A stretch of 64,000 bases of DNA. Origin: Spodoptera frugiperda. Its lineage: Eukaryota; Arthropoda; Insecta; Lepidoptera; Noctuidae. Shown here piece by piece: positions 1 through 10,500 of the stretch (position 1 is the first letter of the stretch; every line of letters begins with the position of its first letter). The position numbers and the translations under genes were made by a program. The stretch is from NCBI RefSeq assembly GCF_023101765.2, contig NC_064217.1, positions 11,939,788 to 12,003,787 of the forward strand, given 5' to 3'. Under the pieces are notes generated by a model. The model was not told the origin of the DNA. It did no database searches and worked only from the letters and a program-made list of their open reading frames with translations.

Positions 1-46
1 CCTGCGTCAGGCGGTAGGTGAGGACGCCGTGGCGCCTCTCTAGCCA
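1..46 (-). mobile_element. R1-clade LINE fragment cut by the window edge
   Basis: These 46 bases are the exact reverse complement of positions 10478-10523 inside the LINE copy in the SRP-receptor intron, with no mismatch. Its sense strand points left, so the rest of its 3' half lies outside the window. The match stops sharply at base 46, which is probably the 5' truncation point of this insertion. Perfect identity over 46 bases suggests a recent copy, although the stretch is short. Confidence 0.8.
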
Positions 47-2223
47 TGTAATTGACTGACTAGGCTACATAGGATTGCCTAAATATATTTAGGATATGTA
101 GATTGTATTGGTATGTAGGTACTTAATAAGGAAAAGAAACTTAAGACTAGTGAAGTGTGATATTAGGATGGTCTAGGAGTGTACTTAGTACGTTTTGAAA
201 AGTCAAAATTTTGAGGGAAGGCTTGTTTATTAACGTATTGACATTCGATGTCAATAAATTCATTTTATTTGGATTTAATCCTTTAAACTTACCTACAATT
301 TGATACGGGAGTATCAAGGTAGGATTAAAATTTAAAATAAAATTTAAATAATATTCAAAATTAAATGGTTTGTTCATTAATTACCTATTAAAGTTAACTC
401 TTCGAGTCGTTTGCATTACGGGTATTTCGTTGTTCCTTTTCCGTAAAACATTGAGTATCGTTGGATTTACTTATTGATTAAAAACTTTTTGATATTTTTA
501 TAATGTGGGGTTTATGCTAATCTCCGTACATTCCGTATTAATATTGACTGTTGGAAAGCCAATTTGTAAACCCGGAATTATTGTAGATCCCACATGTTTA
601 GAATAGTTCTGACAATCGGAACTTAAAAATTCTGAAAGAAACCTTTTACACGTGTTATATTTTACACTATCGTCTATCGTTTTAGTAAAACTTCGTGCAG
701 GGTTGACAAAGAGTTAGTTATAAGTATAATTTTGTTGCTTTTCACAAAAAAATATTTTATTTACGTTTTTATATAAGTTTTCTTCTCGGCTAAGAATGTA
801 ATTGCAATTACTTAAAAATATAACGAATTCCGTGACCAATTGTCCTCTCGTTTGTCTGGTATAGATTCAGTCTCGAATGGTTAAATGACATTACACATTT
901 ATTAAAGATATCTTGAGAAATAATCAGCATCTTATTAAAAAATATTATTAAATAATGTTCAATGTTCATGTATGTCTATTGTAGTGGTTCCCGAATTCCC
1001 CCACCGACCTGTAGTACGTAGATGCAGAATAAACACAAAATATCTTAGATGTTGTACGATTTAGCTGACCGATCAATATAGTTCATCACGCCAAACTTAT
1101 AGTGCCACCTGTGCTCAAAAACTTAACCTAGTCAGTTGGTTATGTCGCGTATTTCTGCAGTACGAGCATTAGTTTGTGATCGTCTTTTAAAGAGTGGTAT
1201 TTGAATAATATATCTTCGTCTATCTAGTCGATATGAGGCAGTTTTCTTATTATATTCAGTAGTACATAGTTTGGACGCAATCTCAATGTTGGTAGTGTTT
1301 AGTATACGTAAGAAAGTCTATGTAGATCGCGGTGATTTGAAAAAAATAATATTTTTCTTAACCAAAGGATCCTTTGGTCCAGAACTTGTCTGAGTTCCAA
1401 GGCTTCGAACATATAACAACATGTTCAGTAAAATTAAAATTCTTTCTGTGTTGGATTGCCGCGAGTCCATTGTTACATTCATAGGGATATACCCTTTAGA
1501 TACTATAAGTACTGTCATAGTGTAGGTATCAATAAATATGTATTTTGATATCGTATTTATTAATCTCCTTTACTCGTTTTGAAAGCGGATTGTATAAAAA
1601 AGGGGGTTTATAAACCCAATTTGGACAAGAGATAAAATTGACAATGTATGTTTCCCGTCGAAATTATTTTGAATAGTATTTGTAGTTATATAAGGTACAT
1701 GATACCTATATACAATTTTATGTAGTTTTTCGCATGTGGCGTTGGTTTATTTAAGGGTAATAACTACATAACTACAGTCATAGATATCATAATTAACTAT
1801 ATTCAAATATAATAAAATCTTTCAATAAACTGTCTAAATGTTTTCTGACACAATAATATTTGATAATGGCAACCTCTAAGTCAACTAGCGCCACCTATAT
1901 ATGAAAGCTTAATATGTGTGATATGTATACGTAGTAGTGTTTATGGATATAAAACATGTCTGACTGTAGATTACAAATATCTATTACGAATTCTATGTGT
2001 GATAGCCATAGGTACCTATGTAGTACTTTCAATGTGTGTTTAATGATTAAATTAATGGGTATGAATTGTGTCTTTTTCTCAAATATGCTTCTACCTTACC
2101 TTAAATGTTAACCTCCATTGTTTACAGAAACGTAAGACATGTTATGTATTATTAAATATTTTGGAAATATCTTGACACATATTGTACTGGGACAATGTTA
2201 TTTGTAAAATAATCTCTTGACTT
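47..2223. other. AT-rich spacer without a recognisable gene
   Basis: No open frame here has a convincing protein, and I saw no splice-flanked exon on either strand. The few short ORFs (for example 147-377 and 1318-1518 on the minus strand) look like chance frames in AT-rich DNA. Confidence 0.6.
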
Positions 2224-2349
2224 TTTATGGTACAAGCCGGTAAACGAACGGACGGATCACCTGATGGTAATATAAGCAGTGCCCGCCGCCCATGGACACC
2301 AGAAACACCAGAGGTGTTACAAGTGCGTTGCCGGCATTTTGGGGGTTGA
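2224..2349 (+). repeat. Dispersed repeat family B, 5' part
   Basis: The copy begins near the core GGTAAACGAACGGACGGATC and runs through CACCAGAGGTGTTACAAGTG to the GTTGCCGGCATTTTGGGGGT block. The same order of blocks recurs at 13901-14136, 33505-33590, 36190-36464 and, inverted, at 42281-42497. This copy lacks the 3' half ending in CTCTCCCACACTTA. It lies just past the 3' end of the membrane-protein gene. Confidence 0.8.
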
Positions 2350-2484
2350 AAAAAGGGTGTGTTGGGGAGATTCATCATGTGTGAAGTGTGGTGAAATTCG
2401 CGATTTAAAAAAAATGTTGCGAAAAATAAAAAACAAAAAACTACAAAAACCAATAATTTATTAAATAAATAAAGAATAATATAA

Positions 2485-2490
2485 TTTATT
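2485..2490 (-). terminator. Poly(A) signal overlapping the stop codon
   Basis: On the minus strand the last codon and stop read GAA TAA ATT, so an AATAAA hexamer overlaps the TAA stop of the membrane-protein gene. A second AATAAA lies about 28 bases further on (2457-2462) and is the more likely signal actually used. Confidence 0.45.
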
Positions 2491-5005
2491 CTCTTTGGTG
2501 AGTCGTCCCTTCCCTGGGGTGTTCGTCAACGGTTTCGAGTGCGGTATCTGGTCTCCTTTCCACTTCAGCTTCGGTTTCCGTCGGTGGTGGTGCTTCCACG
2601 TCGCCTTCTACCTTGTCCTTCTCCGCCCTCTCTTGTTCCTCTTGGAGTAGCGTGCTCATCACCAGCGTCGGTTCTGCTGCAGCCTTCAACTCAAGCCTCA
2701 TTTCCACCAGGATACTCCTTACCAGTACTAGGACGTATATCTGGAACACTGGAATGTTAAGTCTGGTGTTAGAAGGTATCAATGTGTTTAGTTGTCGTGT
2801 ATTTTTAACCGATTTAAAAAAAGAGGTTCTCAGTTTGACCTGTATGTATGTTTGTTTGTGCGCAATTATCTCGCGTTTTGCTGAACCGATTTTATTGCAG
2901 TTTTCAGCTAAGAAATGAAACTTTCTCCTAAGTCTGTAAAATACTATTTTACAGACTTAGGAGAAAGTTTCATTTAATAAATCGTAATAGAAGAAAGTAT
3001 GTAAAATGTGAATTCTATAATCTTTATCACCAAGGGGCAGTATTAGATTTGCTCCCTCAATAATATACAATGTGATAGGTGTGAGACTTCTAACCCGTTA
3101 AGGCTGAGTACTACATCTAATTTTATCGACAAAAAAGTAATATGATAGTTTGAAACCCCAATTGAAAATATTGAAAAATAGTGATTTTTTCGGTAAAGAT
3201 TATTCAGAAATTATTTTTTTTCTCACCAAAACATTATCAAACATATGAAAAAAGTAATGAATTAGTTAGCCAAGGTTATCAGCTACCGTTTTTCGTTTTT
3301 TTTAGGTTTCTACGACGCATACAGCCTTTGATATCACATAAAGTAAGAAAAATATTAAAATAGCCATAATTTTAAGGGGAGGGGATTCGACCCCTTCGAC
3401 CCCCGACTTTTGTCCATAAAATTAGATGTAGTACTCAGCCTTAACGGGTTAGAAGTCCGAACCCTATCACATTGTAGAACCAATAACTGACGATCAATGG
3501 ATATCTATTTATATTTAAACAAATACATTATAATAGTCTACATAACGTTAGTAACTTACATATGCTGAGCACCATAGCGATGGTGACGACGACGCCGATG
3601 GCGGCCACCACCATGGAGTAGAACATGATGGAGGTGATGATGGCGGCGATGCAGTACTTCATGTACACGCGCATCAACGACATGTCTTTCTGAACACACA
3701 ACAAACATTACTTATTATCTTGTGAGCCTAGCCTAAAGCCTAAATAACCTTTACCGGAGTCTGTGTTTCCTGTAACTTAGGTGTCTTCAAGGCCCGACAA
3801 AATGGGTTACTCATGGGCGTGCTCCATCATAGGCCGCATTAGCGAGTTAGCGGCCAAACGTTGACCCATCAAACATAATTATAAGAACCCCTAAAACCTG
3901 AACGAGGCGGTCTTTTGTTTGGTTCTAAAAGATTAGCAAGCTGGAGTGACATTGGGCTGTCACGTTTAATTTTGTTGGAGAAACCCGTTTAGGAATACGT
4001 ACCTGAGAATGCCGAGATGTTCATTGGGTTAAACGTGTTCTAGAGTGAAAACGATGTCTAAGTAGAATCCTGTAGAGCAGTTTTTCTCAAACTATACGAA
4101 AAATGATGTTATAATAATTAACAGGTACTTCACTTACCCGATACAAAGCACATAGTAGAATAACATTGAACGCGAACTCCACGGAGTAGGCTATCATGGG
4201 GGCTGGTTTGGTGGCATTGTCGTCGAGTATTGTAGCCTGCACTTGTACCAGGATCGGCACGAAACTGTCGTCCGCTATGCCCACTAGAGATATTACCTGG
4301 AAACATAGTAATCAGAGGGCTTAGTACGAGTTTGTCTTACGTTTAACGAGATCGAAAAGAGACCACGATCGGCGCTCTGATTGGTTTGGTTATTTGTCCC
4401 AGCTTATCAGAGTGCCGTAAACTCATACTCAGGGTAGGTTTACCTTTGAACTCTTAACTCTTCGGCGCTTATAGCTTTAGAAATTAGGGATTTTAAAACT
4501 CACACTTTGTCCAGCCTATGAATCGATCTAGAGAAAAATGCTATCATGGCTGCAATCGCGACTATCAATCACTGAGTTTTATATCCAGACAATCCACAAC
4601 CCAACCAATATCATCTAATTTCCATTTTTTCCGACCAGAGAATCGAACCTGTGTCACATTTCACAGCTGTCGGTCCCCTTGACTATGGGTTTCCTATACA
4701 TAGTGGGGTTTGCCATAATTTCTACACTTGGTAGGTGTAGAGTTAAAAGCTACCCTGTCTACGATAAATGTATAATCCCGCAGTCGGCTCTTACTTACGA
4801 TACCCACGGGAAGAGGAGCGGCGGTAACTAGTGACCACACGACAAATACAATAACGAATAAGAAAAATAAAAAATGACTTACCGCTAAAATAATATTAAA
4901 GTATCCAGTAATGAACAGTCCTATCCTGACGGGAATGACCCAGCAACACCAATCCAGCTTAAAGTTCACCACCAAATCTTTGACATAGTCGAAACCCTTC
5001 CCCAT
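2486..5005 (-). CDS. Small four-pass membrane protein (LAPTM/DUF4728-like), 4 exons
   Basis: The exons on the minus strand are 5005-4883, 4296-4138, 3689-3560 and 2748-2486. All junctions are GT-AG and phases match (0, 0, 1), giving 224 residues. The N-terminus carries a paired cysteine in LDWCCWVIPVRIG just before the first hydrophobic segment (about residues 21-47). A second segment is at about 75-92, and a long hydrophobic stretch at about 106-150 probably holds two more. The last about 70 residues are hydrophilic and rich in Glu, ending in EGTTHQRE. The CC-x4-R-x-G start followed by four helices resembles the insect DUF4728/LAPTM-like families of endosomal or plasma-membrane proteins. That assignment is inference; the exon structure is read directly. 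The start is the first ATG of a frame beginning MGKGFDYVKD. Confidence 0.78.
2795..2912 (+). repeat. Widespread lepidopteran repeat fragment
   Basis: The blocks ACCGATTTAAAAAAAGAGGT, CCTGTATGTATGTTTGTTTG and CGCGTTTTGCTGAACCGATT are in the order I know from an abundant repeat of Lepidoptera. It sits in the third intron of the membrane-protein gene and runs directly into the perfect palindrome at 2913-2975. Confidence 0.6.
2913..2975. repeat. Perfect 31-bp inverted repeat with a 1-base centre
   Basis: Bases 2913-2943 are the exact reverse complement of 2945-2975, separated only by C2944. Transcribed, either strand could fold into a hairpin with 31 paired bases and almost no loop. It lies in an intron of the membrane-protein gene. 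Confidence 0.95.
3068..3474. mobile_element. 407-bp MITE with long terminal inverted repeats
   Basis: The ends are inverted copies of each other for about 57 bases: CAATGTGATAGG, then (after a short mismatch zone) ACTTCTAACCCGTTAAGGCT and on to ATTTTAT. The element is flanked by TA on both sides (3066-3067 and 3475-3476), as expected for a Tc1/mariner-type target duplication. There is no transposase frame inside, so it is non-autonomous. It sits in intron 3 of the membrane-protein gene. Confidence 0.85.
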
Positions 5006-7475
5006 CGTGCAGCACGTTCGAACAGACGGACATACAACAGAATTGTACCAAAAATACTAACTCAGTGTAATTAGTTTTGTCTTAATTAGGATGCGACTTA
5101 ATTGAAAGGTCACACAAAATTATGAGAGGTAACAAATTGATATAATTCTATGCGGTAATATTTTATGACGGACTTGTGGTCACTATGCGGTGGGAGCTAA
5201 ACTAGGTGAATTAGTTTTGCATTCCTAAATTCCTAACATATTATTATAATATGTGATAATTATTTTCTTCTCCTCTAATTATTTCTTCTGATTTATTTCG
5301 GTACGATATCCAAGACAGTTATTGGGATTATGTAATTGAGTACTAATAACACTAAAATAATATATAAGCATTTTCTGTTACTACTATTGGGTCTGAAATA
5401 AAGATTTTTTTTTAATTTTTTTCCGGTGTTTTCATGGTTGTATTTTTTGTAAATCTTGGCTTACAGGAGTTGCAACGATGTGGGAGGTTGTGGCGGGCTT
5501 GTTCCATATTATAATACGTGGGGATACATAGTAGATACTTAACTATTGTTTGTCGAAGTTAGATTTTTAACATAGCATAGATGAGACGTCGATTTTGAAG
5601 ACCTCCAGAAGCAGTTCGGATAGTAGTCGTTTCTAAACAAGCCTTCTTTATCCAAAATACTGTTATTACAATTAAATTAGAACTAACGTAACATAAATGG
5701 CAAAATACTTGTTAGTATAACACATGAGACTTAATATAGGTCCCGGAGCTGCGGACTGCCTAGCGGGTTACCGAGATTCTAGCTCGAAAAGCAAGTTTTT
5801 AGTCAGTAAGAGTCTGACACTCCCTCTCGCCTCACCCAATCATTGGATGATTTTCGCCCCCTCAAAATAGGTACACGTTGGTATTTACTTGAGATTTTAT
5901 CTTCGAGACAAAGCGTCTATTTTTAGACATAGAACATAATTCGATCTATGACTGAGTCTAGTCTCTCTAGGTCCGTTCTAGGCTCCCATAAATAGGGTCA
6001 AGGTCGGAGATAATAAAAAACTATGTTTATAAAAAGTTTAAAGTATATTATGGCGTGCATTTGTCATACGTAAATACTGTTATAGTTATATGTAATAGTA
6101 AAGTAAAATAAGTATTATGAAATAGAAATATTATGGCAAAACCAGATATTTAGAGAGATGAATTATTGTATATCTGTTAGAGATTATTTTTGAAATCTAT
6201 TTATATTTGCTTAAACAGTTAAAAATGTAGAAGGTAGACACTGAAATCTGCTTAGTACTCACACAAAAATAGGCCTTATGGCTAGCCAATAAAAATGTGC
6301 AATTAACAATACATTTTGCATTTTAAGTATACAAGTTTTTAAAACTTAGGTAACTTAATAACGCTGTTGGTCGCTATTGTAATAGAAAAGGTAGGCACAG
6401 TATCATTTTATTGTGTTTCGAAGATCTTTAATGATAACTATTGGCGCCAAATTCCACCAAATAGGTTTATAGTAAGATAAGAGTGAATTGTAGTCAAACT
6501 ATTTGTTTAAAGCGTAAAAAAGCTTACAAAATGGTGAAATACAATTGTAAATTTTCTTTCCTACATTTTCTCAATTCAATAAAGAACCAAACATTTTAAT
6601 TTTAATCCCAGTTTACTCATTATTATATTACTTTATTTTAGAATTTACTTATCAACTTTCATTGCATATAAAATTTAGTTTCTTTCAAATAACAAATAGA
6701 TTATCAATAGAAAACAGTTTAATTCTAGTTTATTCAACATAATTATTATAATAATTAAATATTTTCACATAATTACTAAAGACATCGCTTATAAAGAAAT
6801 AATATCAAAATAAAAATTAATATAGATGGACACTGCTGGTCACGAATTATTGTTGACTATTGAAAATAAACCTATAGATATTCAAAGAAAATAATATAAA
6901 AGGAATGTAGATATTAACTGTCCTTTTCGCTAGGTATCATAAGTATAAAAAAAATTATATGTAAGTCATGTCTAGTAATCTCATAAATGATTGAATGTCT
7001 TTAGAAAAACGATTAAACTGAAATATACTAGCATATAGTAGGAAACACGCAATTATGTTACATTTAAATGTTCTATGATCACAATAAACCATGAACCAGC
7101 AATGTCCACCTCAACCCTGTAACAAAACCCGAATAAAAACAAAACAATAAGAAAATAAACATTTATTTGTGAACACACCACAACAATGGTTGAACGCAGG
7201 TTGTAAATGATCACCAATCGTTACGTTACATTGCAAATATATCTGTCTACGTAGCTACGTGTGCTGACTCCACTCATCTTATAATGTATGTCGGTTCGAG
7301 ACTATTCCAAGTACTTGTAGCACTTTAAATATATCAGTAATCATAACGACACAAATACGATTTAAAATCAACATATCTTTTAATCCATTTTAGTGTATTA
7401 TAAACATCATTGTTTGCAGATATTACATAATTATTACATATTACTTAATCATTCCGTAAAAAGTCTTCTATTTCA
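5006..7475. other. AT-rich intergenic spacer
   Basis: I see no gene between the membrane-protein gene and the 3' end of the SRP receptor gene. The only recognised content is one copy of repeat family A at 5745-5868. The rest is very AT-rich, with no ORF of note. Confidence 0.6.
5745..5868 (+). repeat. Dispersed repeat family A (LINE-tail-like unit)
   Basis: It starts at GGAGCTGCGGACTGCCTAGC and runs through TTTTTAGTCAGTAAGAGTCT and GACACTCCCTCTCGC to the C-rich end near CCCCCTCAAAA. The same unit forms the 3' end of the LINE at 10106-11199 and occurs alone at seven other places in the window. Confidence 0.85.
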
Positions 7476-7481
7476 TTTATT
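7476..7481 (-). terminator. Candidate poly(A) signal of the SRP receptor gene
   Basis: AATAAA on the minus strand about 110 bases past the TGA stop at 7590-7592. Another lies at 7162-7167. Confidence 0.5.
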
Positions 7482-7589
7482 TTGATCAATATTGTATGTA
7501 ATCAACAGAAAGAAACACTCAAACTATGACAGTGATAGTCTTTAAAGACAGACAACACACGCAGCTACACTCCCGCTACTCCCACACAT

Positions 7590-10500
7590 TCACTTCATAA
7601 GCGCGTGTACCACGGCGTTAGCATTCAGAGCTTTAAGATCAGTATACGTCTGCCCAGTACCGACAAACACGATCGGTTGGCCAGTGATGTACGTCATAGA
7701 TATCGCAGCGCCGACCTTATCATCAATAGTATCGAACTTGGTCAGCACAATACCGTCGATCACGTGAGGGTTCGACGAGGAACTATGGTCAGCCAAGGCC
7801 TGGTTGAACTTGACAAGTTGGTCGACGGCTTCGTTGCCTACGAGAGCTTCTCCTACAAAGAGTACCATGTCTGGCTCGTTCACTTTGATGAGCTTGGCCA
7901 GAGCCCGCATGAGAGGCTCGTTGTCTTGCATTCTGCCGGCCGTGTCTATGAGGACCACGTCGATCTTCGAGTCTGTCGCGTAACGGATGGCTTCCATTGC
8001 TATGCCGGCCGCGTCCTTGCCTGGGGATGGATGGGATAATATTAGGTAATTGTAGTTTCCTCGTAAAATAAAATATGACCAGTAAGTACAGTCAACAACT
8101 TTTTAATCTGTTTGATTTTATGACTTGATAGTAATGTGATGACACTACCTTCGCTAAAGTTAAGTTGATAAAACTAAGCGCAAATAAAAGTTACATAAAA
8201 GCGAAAAACCATATTATTTTTTCATCAATGAAAGTAACTTTATATCAAGTAATTCTGAATTTTCCATAACAAAGCAAGGCTTCATTAACCACCATACATT
8301 TTAACTTTCATAAATAACCCATACAAATATCCGCCTAACAGGAAAATACTGCAACATTAAAACATAATATAAAACTAGTCCATACCATATCCCTTCTCAT
8401 AGAGATGCACCATCTTCCGCCCATTGTGCTTGGTCTCGGGATGCAGCGCGTTGAGATGTCTTGTGTGCGTGCGCAGTTGTTCGACGGCGCCGGCGCGGAA
8501 CGTGTCGCACGCCGCGATCAGCACCGACATGTCGTTCTCTATCAACCAGAAACATATCTTCGCCAAGTTTGTCGACTTGCCCACGCCGTTTACCTGTGAA
8601 CATAATTAAAGGACTTATTAAATAGTTCGAAGTTTTTAATACAATTACAATAACACACAACGTCACGCCTTTTTATCCCCGAAGAGGTGCACATTACGGC
8701 ACGTAATGCCGCTATACAATGTACACTCACTTTTTACTATTTGTGTTATACGGCCCATGTAATAGAGGGTGATCCTTTTGTCATATACTGAACACAATTT
8801 CAGACTCCGTGCTACCACTGAGAAATTTTCGAAAAACCGAAAAGAGCCCAGTAATAATTTGCCCGACCCTGAAATCGACCCCGAGACCCCTTGTCCGGCA
8901 ACGTCGCAGTCTTATCGAATTATTCGGCCAACGACCTTGTGAGATACATATATTGTATATATTATACTACTTGTACAATATATAATATTTTGTACTTGAT
9001 CTAGTAGTGTTTTATGTATTATTTACGACTTTAGACATCAACTGTGATGATGTTGAAAGCATTCCGAAATATACTGCATATAAATAGATTTAATGTAATG
9101 TACAATTCTATAGAGGCCTTTATCATGAACTGTTTTGATCTAGCAGTTGTGAATACAACAGCCACGAAGTTCCGATAAGACTAAATATTTATCGAATCTT
9201 GAAGTTCACAATTAACATATTAACTAAAGAACACATTATCATATAAACCGATAAAGAAATCATAACATTAAACTATTTATCATATACGGAGCTACGGACA
9301 CCGGTTTGAAAAGTAGGAGTTGGAACGGGTGGTTTTTAGTCAGTAAGAGTCTGACACCCTGTTGCCTCGCCCAACAATGAAAAAGTCATTAGATGATTTT
9401 CCACCCTCAAAAAAATAATAATTGAATACATACCCCACAAAAAGCAGCAACGTATGGTCTCCCTTGCTGCTTGGCGTGCATGCAGTCGCGCAGGATGTCC
9501 ACGCGGCGCTTCGGAGACAGGATCTGCACCAGCGACTCCGTCAGCGTCGCCTTCACTGTCTTGGCCACGCTGTCGAATGTACCCAGCACCTGGTACAAGG
9601 TAAATAATATATTTAATACTAGCTTTCATATATTCACCAATTGACTGCACGGTTAGCGCGGTGGCTGGGCAAACGGCTGCCGTGCAACGTGTAGCGGGTT
9701 CTATTCCCGCACGGAGCAACTCTTTGTGTGATTCACAAATTGTTGTTTCGGATCTGGGAATCATGTGTATGTGAACTGGTATGTTTGTAAACACACCCAC
9801 GACCACGACACAGGAGAAAAACATACGAACAAATAACAAGATTCCACTCTGTGAGTCACAGTTTTAAAATTACCGCAGTTCCGGTCTTAGTGCGGCCGGG
9901 GCTTACTGAATGAATATTGTAACTACTTCATCACTACATAGTATACAACAAAGCCTGTTGTCAGTCTCTATGTATCTAAGTTTTATCCCCTTTTTATCCC
10001 CGAAGGGGTAGACAAAAGTGTACGTTACGGCACGTAATGCCGCTATACAATCTGCACCATCTTTTTCACCATTTGTGTAATAAGTATCCCAAGTTATTAC
10101 ATGGGATCGTGCGGTCCATGGCCCTCTACGGCGCCCCTGTATGGGCCCCGAGTCTGATGCGGCGGCCAGCTCGGGCGCTACTTACGTCCCAGAGGGTCAT
10201 GGCCATCCGAATAATCCGTGGATATCGTACGATCTCCGGGGAAGCGGCGAACCTCCTTGCCGGATTGCCACCATGGGATCTGGAGGCAAAGGTGCTTGCG
10301 CGCGTCTTTAGTTTGCACGCCGACGCGCGTCGCCGGGGCGAAACTCCGCTGCCGCGCCAGATTAGTGCGTGGCGGGACGAGTTCCGGCGTGATCTCATGG
10401 TGGAATGGCAGCAACGACTGTCGCAACCGAGGGCTGGGCTCGCTGTCATTGCAGCGGTAAGTCCCCTCTTTGAGGAGTGGCTAGAGAGGCGCCACGGCGT

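Noticed and set aside
9336..9839. 167-codon minus-strand ORF
   Set aside because: It reads through a family A repeat, SRP receptor exon 8 in another frame, and an antisense tRNA-derived SINE (GIEPATRC signature). It is not a gene.
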